From assembly GCF_038811545.1 (NCBI RefSeq), contig NZ_CP133319.1, positions 1,550,001 through 1,614,000 of the forward strand: a DNA stretch of 64,000 nucleotides, in the 5' to 3' direction. The translations under genes were made by a program, and so were the position numbers. This document shows positions 25,628-35,559 of the stretch, in pieces. This DNA is from Rhodoligotrophos sp. CJ14. Its GTDB lineage: Bacteria > Pseudomonadota > Alphaproteobacteria > Rhizobiales > Im1. Below the pieces are notes generated by a model. The model worked only from the letters and a program-made list of their open reading frames with translations. It did no database searches and had not been told where the DNA came from. The first letter of the stretch is position 1. Every line of letters starts with the position of its first letter.

Positions 25628-27250
25628 TCATCGCTTGGCCGCCGCCTCTTCGCGCAAATCCTTGCGCCGGATCTTGCCGGTAATCGTCATCGGCAGGGAC
25701 TGGCGAAACTCGATCTGCCGGGGATATTCGTGGGCGGAAAGCCGGGAGCGGACGAACCCCTGGATCTCCGCTTGAAGGGCCTCGTCAACCGCGATCCCGC
25801 TCTTGGGCACGATACAGGCTTTGACCACCTCGCCGCGGATGGGATCAGGCACGCCCACGACGGCCACCATGGCCACAGCCGGATGGCGCATCAGGCAATC
25901 CTCGATCTCGGTCGGCCCGATGCGATAGCCGCCGGAGATGATGACGTCGTCATTGCGGGCATGGAACCAGAAATAGCCCTCCTCATCCCGTTGGCCCGTA
26001 TCCCCGGTGAGCAGCCAGCCATTGCGGATCTTCTCTTCCGTGGCCTCGGGCTTGTTCCAGTAACGCAGGAAGAACACCGGGTCGGGCGCCTTGACCGCGA
26101 TCGTGCCGATGGTGCCTGGCGGCACCGGCTGGCCCTCATCATCGACGATCTCGACCACATGGCCTGGAATGGCTCGCCCCATGGAGCCTTCTTTCAGGTC
26201 CATGATCGAGGCGCAATTGCAGACCGTGAGATTGGCCTCGGTCTGCCCATAGAACTCGTTGATGGTGAGGCCGAAGGTCTCCCGGCCCCATTCCAATGTC
26301 TCATCCCCCAGCCTTTCCCCACCGCTCGCGATCGAGCGCATCGAATAATCGAAGCGGGATTTGGGGTCCGAAACCTGCCGCATCATCTTGAGCGCCGTTG
26401 GCGGCATGAAGGCATTGCGGATGCCATGCTGCGCGATCAGCGCGAAGGCCTGCTCCGGATCGAATTTCTGCAGGCGCTTGGCGAGCACCGGGACCCCGTG
26501 AAACAGCGAGGGGAGCAGCACATCCATGAGACCGCCCGCCCAGGCCCAATCGGCTGGTGTCCACATGCGGTCTCCTGGCTGGGGGAAGAACTCATGCGGC
26601 AGCTCCACCCCCGGCAGATGGCCCAGCAAGACCCGATGCGCATAGAGCACACCCTTGGGGTTGCCCGTTGTCCCCGAGGTATAGACGATGATCGCCGGGT
26701 CGTCCGCCGCCGTCGCGACGCGCTCATGCTCGGGCGAGCCCGCCTCGATCAACCCGTTCCAATCGTGCACCCGGCCATCTTCCCGCTCATCGATGCTGAT
26801 GAACAGAGGTGCAGACTCGAGCTTGTCCGCGAGGGCAAGCAGCTTCTGAATGCCCTCCTTATACGAGATCACCGCCTTGGCGCCGCTGTCATTCAGGCGG
26901 TATTCGATCGCTTCCGGTCCGAACAGGGTGAACAGCGGCAAGGCGACCGCGCCGATGCGGTAGGCGGCCAGATGCGCGATGAGCGCCTCCGGACATTGCG
27001 GCAGCAGGATCCCGATCCGGTCGCCACGCCCGATGCCGAGACCCGTGAACGCATTGGCGAGACGCCTCGAACGCTCCTGGAGCTGTTCGAAGCTCATTTC
27101 GGATGTCCCGGAAGCCCCATCGAAAATCAGCGCGGTCCGGTTCGCGCCGACATGCCGGTCGCAGATCGCCTCTGCGATGTTGAAGCTCTGAGGGATGTCC
27201 CAACGAAAATTCCTGAGGATTTCCTCGTATGTGCGCCCAGCAAGCGTCAT
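25628..27250 (-). CDS. AMP-forming acyl-CoA ligase (medium-chain/AcsM-like), second ligase of the cluster
   Basis: This 540-residue ANL ligase has P-loop IIVYTSGTTGNPKG (187-200), adenine motif INEFYGQTEANLTVCNC, hinge HARNDDVIISGGYRIGPTEIED and the catalytic C-terminal Lys in PMTITGKIRRKDLRE. It resembles medium-chain/benzoate-type acyl-CoA synthetases rather than FadD. It is the first gene of the operon with maoC and the two tetR genes and is divergent from the solute-binding-protein/carboxylase operon. Two different ligases in one regulon imply two substrates or a two-step degradation in which an acid is re-activated. Confidence 0.92.
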   Translation of the reverse strand: MTLAGRTYEEILRNFRWDIPQSFNIAEAICDRHVGANRTALIFDGASGTSEMSFEQLQERSRRLANAFTGLGIGRGDRIGILLPQCPEALIAHLAAYRIGAVALPLFTLFGPEAIEYRLNDSGAKAVISYKEGIQKLLALADKLESAPLFISIDEREDGRVHDWNGLIEAGSPEHERVATAADDPAIIVYTSGTTGNPKGVLYAHRVLLGHLPGVELPHEFFPQPGDRMWTPADWAWAGGLMDVLLPSLFHGVPVLAKRLQKFDPEQAFALIAQHGIRNAFMPPTALKMMRQVSDPKSRFDYSMRSIASGGERLGDETLEWGRETFGLTINEFYGQTEANLTVCNCASIMDLKEGSMGRAIPGHVVEIVDDEGQPVPPGTIGTIAVKAPDPVFFLRYWNKPEATEEKIRNGWLLTGDTGQRDEEGYFWFHARNDDVIISGGYRIGPTEIEDCLMRHPAVAMVAVVGVPDPIRGEVVKACIVPKSGIAVDEALQAEIQGFVRSRLSAHEYPRQIEFRQSLPMTITGKIRRKDLREEAAAKR

Positions 27251-27271
27251 GTGTTTTCTCTTGATCGCCTT

Positions 27272-27287
27272 CCTAACGACTGTTAGG
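27272..27287. promoter_or_regulatory. TetR-type operator, copy 3 (CCTAACGACTGTTAGG)
   Basis: The same 6-4-6 palindrome as copies 1 and 2 lies 22 bp before the ligase start and 66 bp before the solute-binding protein start. It can control the divergent operons ligase-maoC-tetR-tetR and SBP-carboxylase-SDR together. Confidence 0.8.
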
Positions 27288-27352
27288 TATAACGCCTACA
27301 GAAAACGGTCGCAAGCCGCTTCGGACTTAAGCGAGCCATGGGAGGACGCCAG

Positions 27353-28561
27353 ATGAGGAAACCCTTTTGGATCACGACACTCGGCGCTGTACTTTTCGCG
27401 ACCAGCGCTGCGGCGCAGGTCTCGGACGATGTGGTCAAGATCGGTGTGCTGAACGACCGCTCCGGCATCTATTCCGATTTGTCCGGTGAGGGATCCGTCG
27501 TGGCGGCCCGCATGGCGGTCGAGGATTTCGGTGGCAACGTGCTGGACAAGCCAATCGAGATCATTTCCGCCGACCACCAGAACAAGCCCGACGTGGGCTC
27601 TGCCATCGCCACCCGCTGGTATGATGCGGAAAATGTGGACGCGATCGTCGACGTGCCGGTCTCATCCGTAGCCTTGGCGGTGCAGGAGGTGGCCAAGCAG
27701 CGCGAGCACATCGTGATGTTCTCATCGGCCGGCAGCTCCGACCTGACCGGGAAAGCCTGCTCGCCCTATGGCACCCAGTGGGCCTTCGACAGCATTGCCC
27801 TGGCGAAAGGCACAGCGACAGCGGTCACCAGATCCGGCGGTGACACGTGGTTTTTCCTCACGGCAGACTATGCCTTTGGCATCGCCATGGAAGCCGATGC
27901 CAAGCGCTACATCGATGAGGTCGGCGGCAAGGTGCTCGGCAGCGTGCACCATCCTCAAGCAACCGTCGACTTCTCCTCATATCTCCTGCAGGCACAGAAT
28001 TCCGGCGCCAAGGTCATCGGCCTCGCCAATGCCGGCAACGACACCATCAACGCAATCAAGGGCGCCTCTGAATTCGGCATCACCTCCAGCGGGCAGAAGC
28101 TCGCAGCGATGCTGATCTTCCTGTCGGATGTGCACTCCCTCGGCCTCGATGTCTCCCAGGGCCTCAACCTCACAGAAAGCTTCTACTGGGACATGACCGA
28201 CGACACCCGCGCCTGGTCGAAGCGCTTCGCCGAGCGCATGAACGGACGCATGCCCACCATGGCCCATGCGGGCGTCTATAGTGCGGTCACCCATTACCTC
28301 AAGGCCATCAAGGCGGCGGGAACCGATGAGGGCAAGGCGGTTGCCGCGAAGATGCAGGAGATCAAGGTGTCAGATCCCGTCCTGCCCTCCGCCGAGGTGC
28401 GCAAGGACGGCCGGGTGATGCGGCCCTTCTATCTCTTCGAGGTCAAGGCGCCGGCCGAATCGAAGGGCGAATATGACTATTACAAGCTCGTTCGCGAGAT
28501 CCCCGCGGAAGAGGCCGCCCGGTCCCTGAGCGAAAGCCCCTGTCCGCTGGTCAACAAGTGA
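27353..28561 (+). CDS. Second Liv-type periplasmic substrate-binding protein
   Basis: This 402-residue type I binding protein has signal peptide MRKPFWITTLGAVLFATSAAA cut before QVSDD. The mature chain reads VVKIGVLNDRSGIYSDLSGEGSVVAARMAVEDFGG, then AAVARSG-like lobe 2 features (SGGDTWFFLTADYAFGIAMEADAKRYIDEVGG) and a HAAT receptor C-terminus. It belongs to the long-length receptors associated with aromatic or acyl acids. The ATG at 27353 fits GGAGG at 27341-27345. No permease lies beside it; the permeases at 17379-19415 share the same operator type, so they are the likely partners. Confidence 0.9.
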   Translation: MRKPFWITTLGAVLFATSAAAQVSDDVVKIGVLNDRSGIYSDLSGEGSVVAARMAVEDFGGNVLDKPIEIISADHQNKPDVGSAIATRWYDAENVDAIVDVPVSSVALAVQEVAKQREHIVMFSSAGSSDLTGKACSPYGTQWAFDSIALAKGTATAVTRSGGDTWFFLTADYAFGIAMEADAKRYIDEVGGKVLGSVHHPQATVDFSSYLLQAQNSGAKVIGLANAGNDTINAIKGASEFGITSSGQKLAAMLIFLSDVHSLGLDVSQGLNLTESFYWDMTDDTRAWSKRFAERMNGRMPTMAHAGVYSAVTHYLKAIKAAGTDEGKAVAAKMQEIKVSDPVLPSAEVRKDGRVMRPFYLFEVKAPAESKGEYDYYKLVREIPAEEAARSLSESPCPLVNK

Positions 28562-28607
28562 GCGGGCCTTATCACGACATGAATGGATGAATGTGGAGAG
28601 TGGCGGA

Positions 28608-30206
28608 ATGCCGGTGTTGGAAAGTTCAGCGCAGCTCGGACCGAAATTCGAGGCAAATGACCGCGCCTATGCGGAACTGCTCGAGACCTTGCGCGACCGC
28701 CACCGGCATGTGCTGAAAGGCGGCGGAGAGCGGCTGCGCCAGCGCCATATCGAGCGCAACAAGATCCCCGTGCGCGAGCGCATCGACCACCTCCTCGATC
28801 CGCTCTCTCCCTTTCTGGAACTCTCGCCGCTCGCCGCCTGGGGCCTCTATGGCAATGAGGTGCCCTGTGCCGGCATCGTCACCGGCATCGGCATGGTCGC
28901 GGGCGTTGCCTGCATGATCATTGCCAATGATGCGACAGTAAAGGGCGGCTCATTCTTCCACGAGACTGTCAAGAAGCACCTCCGCGCCCAGGAGATCGCC
29001 TTCGAGAACCACCTGCCCTGCATCTATCTCGTGGATTGCGGCGGCGCCTTCCTGCCCGAGCAGGACCGGGTCTTTCCGGATCGGGATCATTTTGGCGGCA
29101 CCTTCTATCAGCAATGCCGCATGTCTGCGGCAGGCCTGCCGCAGATCTCGGCGGTTTTCGGCGGCTGCACCGCGGGCGGCGCCTATATTCCAGCCCTCTC
29201 GGATGAAGTGGTGATGGTGCGCGGCACGGGCCGCATTCATCTCGGCGGACCGCCCATCGTCAAGGCGGCGATCAACGAGATCGTGGATGGCGAGACCCTG
29301 GGCGGGGCCGAGATGCATTCCCAGGTCTCCGGCGTCTCCGATTATCTCGCACATAGCGAGCTGGAGGCGATCGCCAAGGTCCGTGATATCGTAGCCGCGC
29401 TCAACTGGCCGGCCAAACCCTCCTTGCGGAGCCGACCTCCGAAGCCGCCGCGCTATGACCCCGCTGAAATACCGGGGATTGTCGGCACCGATCTCAAGCA
29501 GCCCTTCGATGTGCGCGAGGTGATCGCGCGCATGGTGGACGACAGCGAATTCCAGGAATTCAAGCCGGCCTATGGCGCGACCTTGGTCTGCGGCTTCGCC
29601 TGGATCCATGGCGAGCCCGTGGGCATCCTCGCCAATAACGGTGTTCTCTTCTCGGAATCCTCCGTCAAGGGCGCCCATTTCATCGAGCTCTGCGACCAGC
29701 GCAACATCCCGCTCCTGTTCCTCCAGAACATCACCGGCTTCATGGTGGGCACGGAAGCCGAGCGCGGCGGCATCGCCAAACATTCCGCCAAGCTCGTCTA
29801 TGCCGTCTCCAATTCCCGCGTGCCCCGCTATACCGTGATCATCGGCGGCTCCTACGGCGCGGGCAATTACGGCATGTGCGGCCGGGGCTTTCAGCCCCGT
29901 TTCCTCTTCGCCTGGCCCAATGCGCGTATCGCCACCATGAGCGCGGATGTGGCCGCAACCGTCGTGACCGATTTGCGGCGTGCGAGCCTCACCCGCGATG
30001 CGGCGGATGAGGAAGAAATAGCCAAGCTCGACCGGAAGACCCGCGCGCAGTTCGAGGAGCAGAGCACCCCCTATTACGCCACCGCCCGCCTGTGGGATGA
30101 CGGGATCATCGAGCCTGCTCAGACCCGTGACGTGCTCGGCCTCTGCTTGGCCCTTGCCGCGCGCGAGATCGATCTGCCCGGCAATCGCCCCGTCTACCGG
30201 ATGTAA
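28608..30206 (+). CDS. Acyl-CoA carboxylase beta subunit (carboxyltransferase; MCC/GCC type)
   Basis: This 532-residue carboxyltransferase moves CO2 from carboxybiotin to an acyl-CoA. It shows RQRHIERNKIPVRERIDHLLD, LPCIYLVDCGGAFLPEQD, FGGCTAGGAYIPALSDEVVMV and GGSYGAGNYGMCGRGFQPRFLFAWPNARI, as in 3-methylcrotonyl-CoA and geranyl-CoA carboxylases. With the alpha subunit downstream (4-bp gap) it forms a complete enzyme. The context (IVD-type dehydrogenase, acyl ligases) suggests a beta-branched enoyl-CoA substrate. I cannot separate MCC from geranyl-CoA carboxylase by eye. The start at 28608 is preferred over 28587 on spacing to GGAGAG. Confidence 0.92.
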   Translation: MPVLESSAQLGPKFEANDRAYAELLETLRDRHRHVLKGGGERLRQRHIERNKIPVRERIDHLLDPLSPFLELSPLAAWGLYGNEVPCAGIVTGIGMVAGVACMIIANDATVKGGSFFHETVKKHLRAQEIAFENHLPCIYLVDCGGAFLPEQDRVFPDRDHFGGTFYQQCRMSAAGLPQISAVFGGCTAGGAYIPALSDEVVMVRGTGRIHLGGPPIVKAAINEIVDGETLGGAEMHSQVSGVSDYLAHSELEAIAKVRDIVAALNWPAKPSLRSRPPKPPRYDPAEIPGIVGTDLKQPFDVREVIARMVDDSEFQEFKPAYGATLVCGFAWIHGEPVGILANNGVLFSESSVKGAHFIELCDQRNIPLLFLQNITGFMVGTEAERGGIAKHSAKLVYAVSNSRVPRYTVIIGGSYGAGNYGMCGRGFQPRFLFAWPNARIATMSADVAATVVTDLRRASLTRDAADEEEIAKLDRKTRAQFEEQSTPYYATARLWDDGIIEPAQTRDVLGLCLALAAREIDLPGNRPVYRM

Positions 30207-30210
30207 GCCT

Positions 30211-32205
30211 ATGATCTCCTCCCTGCTCATTGCCAACCGCGGCGAGATCGCCGTGCGGATCATCAGGACCTGTCGCAGGCTTGGCATCCGCACCATTGCC
30301 GTCTTCTCCGATGCCGACCGCAACGCACCCCATGTGGCGGCCGCTGATCAGGCGGTGAGGATCGGTCCCGCCGCAGCGCGCGACAGCTACTTGAGGCTCG
30401 ACGCGATCATGGATGCGGCCGCCAGGACCGGTGCCGAGGCCATTCACCCTGGCTATGGCTTCCTGTCCGAACGTCCGGAACTCGCGCTAAGCTGCGCTGA
30501 GGCCGGCATCGTCTTCGTCGGCCCCTCCGCCGCCTGCATCGAGGCCATGGGCCAGAAGATCGGCTCCAAGCTCATTGCGGAGAAGGCTGGCGTTGCGAGC
30601 GTCCCCGGCTATATCGGCGATGATCAGTCAGCCGATCGCCTGGTAAAGGAAGCGCTGCGCATAGGCCTACCCGTCATGGTCAAGGCTTCGGCAGGCGGTG
30701 GCGGCAAAGGCATGCGCCGCGTGCTGACGGAGGCTGAACTGCGGCCCGCAATCGAGATCGCCCGGCGTGAGGCCGAGGCATCTTTCGGTGATCCCTCGCT
30801 GCTGATCGAGAAGCTCGTCATGCGGCCGCGACACCTCGAGGTGCAGGTCGCAGGCGACAAGCACGGGCACGTCATCCATCTCTTTGAGCGCGATTGCTCG
30901 GTCCAGCGCAACAACCAGAAGCTCATCGAGGAAGCACCGGCCCCCAACCTTGATCCGGCGATCCGCGAGAAGCTGCTGGAACGCGCGGTCCGTCTTGCCC
31001 GCGCCATCGACTACGACAATCTCGGCACGGTCGAGTTTATTCTCGAGGATGGCGAGGCCGAGCCCTGGTTCCTCGAAATGAACACGCGCCTTCAGGTGGA
31101 GCATCCCGTCACCGAGGCGATCACCGGCTTCGACCTGGTGGAATGGCAATTGCGCATTGCCTCGGGCGAGCCGCTGCCGGTCGATCAGGACCGGGTGCGC
31201 GCCAGGGGGCATGCGATCGAAGCCCGAATCACCGCCGAGCAGGCCGACCATGACTTCCGCCCGGATGCGGGAGCGATCCTCGCCTATCACGAGCCCCCCA
31301 GCATCCGTGTTGACAGTGGCATAGAGGCTGGCAGCGAAGTCACCCTGTTTTACGATTCCATGCTCGCCAAGGCGATCGCATCGGGCGAGGACCGGAACGA
31401 GGCACGCACCAAGCTTGCCTCGGCGCTGCGGGATTTCACGCTGCTGGGTCCTGCGACCACCATTCCCTTCCTCGCGGACTCGCTCGAACATGCGATCTTC
31501 GCGGAAGGTCGCGCCACCACCCGCTTCATCGCCGAAGCCTTCCCGGATGGCTGGCAGCGGCCCAAGCCGAAGCTGCGCCTCGCCCGCGCCGCCGCAACCC
31601 TGATCGCTGGCGAACGAGCATCGGAGCAAACGAGCGCCTCTGCCTGGACGCAGCTCCAAGGTTTCCGGGTGCTTGCTCCCGCAGGCGGACGCGCCGAAAC
31701 CCATCTCGTCATCTCCACAGCGGGAGCACCTCCGGCAAAGGTCACCGTTTTCGCCGAGACCGGCGGCGCGCGCGGCATCCGCGATGATGAGGGCGAGTTG
31801 ATCCTGAACCTGCGCCACACCGGCAACCGGCTAGAGCTTGAAACGGCCGATCAGGTTCTGCGCGGCTTTTTCGATCGCCAGGGCGGGATGATCCGCCTGG
31901 GCTTTGGCGACGAGACCTATGCCTTCGAGATCGCATCCGCTGCCGCGGCCGCCCTCGGCGCCGCAGCCAAAGGTGCAGGCTCCGGTGCGATCACGGCTGC
32001 CCTTCCCGGCCTCATTTCCGAGGTCAATGTGGCCGAGGGCGATCACGTCGAGGCGGGCCAGCAGGTGATTGTGCTGGAATCGATGAAGCTCTTCATTCCG
32101 CTCACCGCCGATGTGTCGGGGACAGTGAGCGAGATCGCCTGTCGGCCGGGCCAGACCGTTCAGAGCGGCCAGCGGCTTCTCGTCATCGACCCCGATCCCG
32201 CGTGA
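30211..32205 (+). CDS. Acyl-CoA carboxylase alpha subunit (biotin carboxylase + biotin carrier)
   Basis: This 664-residue protein has a biotin carboxylase domain (SLLIANRGEIAVRIIRTCRRLGI, ATP-grasp loop KASAGGGGKGMRRV, EMNTRLQVEHPVTEAITGFDLVEWQ; residues 1-450), a linker/BT region (450-585) and a biotinyl domain (590-660). The biotinylated Lys is in VLESMKLFIPL, where the usual AMKM is replaced by SMKL. Length and order match the methylcrotonyl/geranyl-CoA carboxylase alpha subunits. It is co-transcribed with the beta subunit and overlaps the region before the SDR gene. Confidence 0.93.
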   Translation: MISSLLIANRGEIAVRIIRTCRRLGIRTIAVFSDADRNAPHVAAADQAVRIGPAAARDSYLRLDAIMDAAARTGAEAIHPGYGFLSERPELALSCAEAGIVFVGPSAACIEAMGQKIGSKLIAEKAGVASVPGYIGDDQSADRLVKEALRIGLPVMVKASAGGGGKGMRRVLTEAELRPAIEIARREAEASFGDPSLLIEKLVMRPRHLEVQVAGDKHGHVIHLFERDCSVQRNNQKLIEEAPAPNLDPAIREKLLERAVRLARAIDYDNLGTVEFILEDGEAEPWFLEMNTRLQVEHPVTEAITGFDLVEWQLRIASGEPLPVDQDRVRARGHAIEARITAEQADHDFRPDAGAILAYHEPPSIRVDSGIEAGSEVTLFYDSMLAKAIASGEDRNEARTKLASALRDFTLLGPATTIPFLADSLEHAIFAEGRATTRFIAEAFPDGWQRPKPKLRLARAAATLIAGERASEQTSASAWTQLQGFRVLAPAGGRAETHLVISTAGAPPAKVTVFAETGGARGIRDDEGELILNLRHTGNRLELETADQVLRGFFDRQGGMIRLGFGDETYAFEIASAAAAALGAAAKGAGSGAITAALPGLISEVNVAEGDHVEAGQQVIVLESMKLFIPLTADVSGTVSEIACRPGQTVQSGQRLLVIDPDPA

Positions 32206-32237
32206 GGGGCGACCGCGTCCGAGAGACAGAGATAGCC

Positions 32238-32993
32238 ATGCAGCAGAATGTGCTCATCACCGGCGGAACCTCCGGCATCGGCCTTGCAACCGCCATGCGC
32301 TTTGCCGAACAGGGCGCGCGCCTTATCGTGAACGGGCGCAACGCTGAGCGGGGTGCCGAGGCCTGCGCGGCCGTTCGGGCGCACTATCCCGATGCCGATA
32401 TCGAATTCATCGCCGCCGATCTGTCGGAGCAGGATGAGGCTGCAAGTTTGATGCAAGGATCTGCCACTCACTTTGGCGGCACGATCCATGTCCTCGTGAA
32501 TTCGGCCGGCGGCGACTTCACACCGGCTTTGTTCCACGAGACGGACCTCCAGACGATCGAGCGGGTCGTGCGCCATTGGCTGCTCTCGGCGATGTTCAGC
32601 TGCCGCTGCGCCCTGCCCCACATGGCAACCGGGAGTGCTATTGTGAATGTTGCCTCCGACGCAGCGAAAGTCCCAACCCCGGGCGAGACGGTCATCGGCG
32701 CAGCCTTGGCCGGCATCACCATGTTCTCGCGCACGCTTGCCATGGAGGCGAAGCGCCAGGGCATACGGGTGAATGTCGTAACCCCCTCGCTCGTGGCGAA
32801 CACCCGGACCCATGCGCGTATCACCGCCGGCGGCTTCAGCGCCAAGCTGTTCGAGAAAGCGGCGCGGGCGGCCCATCTGGGTGTGCCGGAGCCTGAGGAC
32901 GTGGCCGATCTCATCATCTTCCTGGCAGGCCCGCAGGCAAAGCGGATCACCGGCCAGGTGGTCAGCGTCAACGGAGGCATCTCCGCAGGCTGA
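32238..32993 (+). CDS. SDR-family protein lacking the catalytic Tyr and Lys
   Basis: This 251-residue Rossmann protein has an intact NAD(P)-binding TGGTSGIGLATA motif (10-21), an NSAGGD loop and the active-site Ser140 (NVASDAAK). The Tyr-x-x-x-Lys motif is replaced: the aligned stretch GETVIGAALAGITMF has Ile153 for Tyr and Leu157 for Lys. A classical 3-ketoacyl/hydroxyacyl reductase mechanism is therefore unlikely. It may bind the cofactor non-catalytically or use other residues. The end (GGIS) and IRVNVVTPSLV are FabG-like. It is co-oriented 32 bp after the carboxylase alpha gene, so it is probably in the same operon. Confidence 0.88.
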   Translation: MQQNVLITGGTSGIGLATAMRFAEQGARLIVNGRNAERGAEACAAVRAHYPDADIEFIAADLSEQDEAASLMQGSATHFGGTIHVLVNSAGGDFTPALFHETDLQTIERVVRHWLLSAMFSCRCALPHMATGSAIVNVASDAAKVPTPGETVIGAALAGITMFSRTLAMEAKRQGIRVNVVTPSLVANTRTHARITAGGFSAKLFEKAARAAHLGVPEPEDVADLIIFLAGPQAKRITGQVVSVNGGISAG

Positions 32994-33115
32994 TATGCGC
33001 GTATGGCATATTGGCCCCTGCCAACCAGCACTTGACCCGCGGCGCATCAAGGCGGACGCTTTCGCTGACCCGCGTCAAACAATGCGGGATGTGACTGCGC
33101 AAGGGAGGGCGTGAA

Positions 33116-34186
33116 ATGCCTTTGGCGTTCGATCGGCGGCTTGTCAACCTGTTGGAACTTGAGCATCCCATCATCCTCGCGCCGATGGCCGGTGTGGTGA
33201 CCCCCGCCTTGGCGGCGGCGGTCTCGAATGCGGGCGGACTTGGCTCCATGGGACTGGCAACCAGCACCGTCGATGCCGCGCGCCAGATGATCAATGCCTA
33301 TCGCGCCCAGAGCAACCGTCCCTTCAACGTCAATCTCTTCTGTCATAAGCCCGCGGTCGCGAACCCCGCCGTCGAATCTGCATGGCTGGCGCGTCTACGC
33401 CCGGAATTCGAACGCTTCGGCGCTGAGCCGCCCTCACAGATAACGGAGATCTACAAGACCTTCCTCGACAATGACGAGATGCTCGCCATGCTGCTCGAGG
33501 AGAAGCCCAAGGTGGTCAGCCTGCATTTCGGCATCCCTTCAGCGGATAAGATCAGGGCGCTGAAAGCCGCGGGAATTACCCTGTTCGCAACCGCGACAAA
33601 TCTGCGGGAAGCACAAGCGGTAGCGGCAGCAGGCGTGGATGCCGTCGTGGCGCAAGGCTATGAGGCCGGTGGACATCGCGGCGTATTTGATCCCGAGGCG
33701 CCGGACCAGCAGCTGGGCACCATGGCCTTGACGCGCCTCCTCGTCCGCCACCTCGATATTCCCGTCATCGCCGCTGGTGGAATCATGGACGGCGCCGGCA
33801 TTGCGGCCGTCCTGCGCCTCGGTGCCGCCGCAGCCCAGCTCGGGACCGCCTTCATCGCCTGCCCGGAATCCCAGGCCGATGACGGCTACCGCGCTGCCCT
33901 GCGGAGTGAGGCTGCCCAGCACACGGTCTTAACCTCCGCCATTTCGGGAAGACCCGCTCGCAGCCTCAGCAACCGCTTCACCGCCCTTGGCGCCACCGTC
34001 TCGCCCAAGGACATTCCCGCCTACCCCATTGCCTATGATGCGGGCAAAGCCCTGATCGCGGCCGCCAAGGCCGCGGGCGAGACCGGCTATGGTGCCCATT
34101 GGGCAGGTCAAGGAGCACCGCTTTCCCGAGCGATGCCCGCAAAGGAGCTGATGCAGGAGCTGGTGACCGAGCTCGAGGCGGCCTGA
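33116..34186 (+). CDS. Nitronate monooxygenase-like FMN protein
   Basis: This 356-residue TIM-barrel flavoprotein is of the NMO/2-nitropropane dioxygenase/FabK family: ELEHPIILAPMAGVVTPALAAAVSNAGGLGSMG, VVSLHFGIPS, VVAQGYEAGGHRGVF with the catalytic-type His, and IPVIAAGGIMDGAGIAAVLRLGAAAAQLGTAFIACPES. NMOs oxidise alkyl nitronates, but many members near acyl-CoA genes have unknown or enoyl-reductase-like roles. It lies 122 bp after the SDR gene in the same direction and may be the last gene of the carboxylase operon. Confidence 0.88.
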   Translation: MPLAFDRRLVNLLELEHPIILAPMAGVVTPALAAAVSNAGGLGSMGLATSTVDAARQMINAYRAQSNRPFNVNLFCHKPAVANPAVESAWLARLRPEFERFGAEPPSQITEIYKTFLDNDEMLAMLLEEKPKVVSLHFGIPSADKIRALKAAGITLFATATNLREAQAVAAAGVDAVVAQGYEAGGHRGVFDPEAPDQQLGTMALTRLLVRHLDIPVIAAGGIMDGAGIAAVLRLGAAAAQLGTAFIACPESQADDGYRAALRSEAAQHTVLTSAISGRPARSLSNRFTALGATVSPKDIPAYPIAYDAGKALIAAAKAAGETGYGAHWAGQGAPLSRAMPAKELMQELVTELEAA

Positions 34187-34269
34187 TCTCGAATGGCAGC
34201 GCAGACGGCAGCGCCTTAATGCTGCCGCCCCAATCACAAGGTAATCAAAGAAAAGCAAAAAAGCTTTAG

Positions 34270-35532
<1,263 letters not shown>

Positions 35533-35540
35533 ATCGGTTT

Positions 35541-35559
35541 CGCGATTCAAAGAATCGCG
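35541..35559. repeat. Palindromic repeat remnant after the aminotransferase gene
   Basis: The perfect stem CGCGATTC-AAA-GAATCGCG is followed at 35570-35588 by CTAGACATTTTCGAGCAAAG-like sequence. That resembles another dispersed rhizobial element (CTAGAGCATTTTCGAGCGAAG). No T tract follows, so it reads as a repeat remnant rather than a classical terminator, though it may stop transcription weakly. Confidence 0.45.

Noticed and set aside
35541-35559. Rho-independent terminator after the aminotransferase gene
   Set aside because: The stem is perfect but no T tract follows; the sequence around it looks more like a dispersed repeat.
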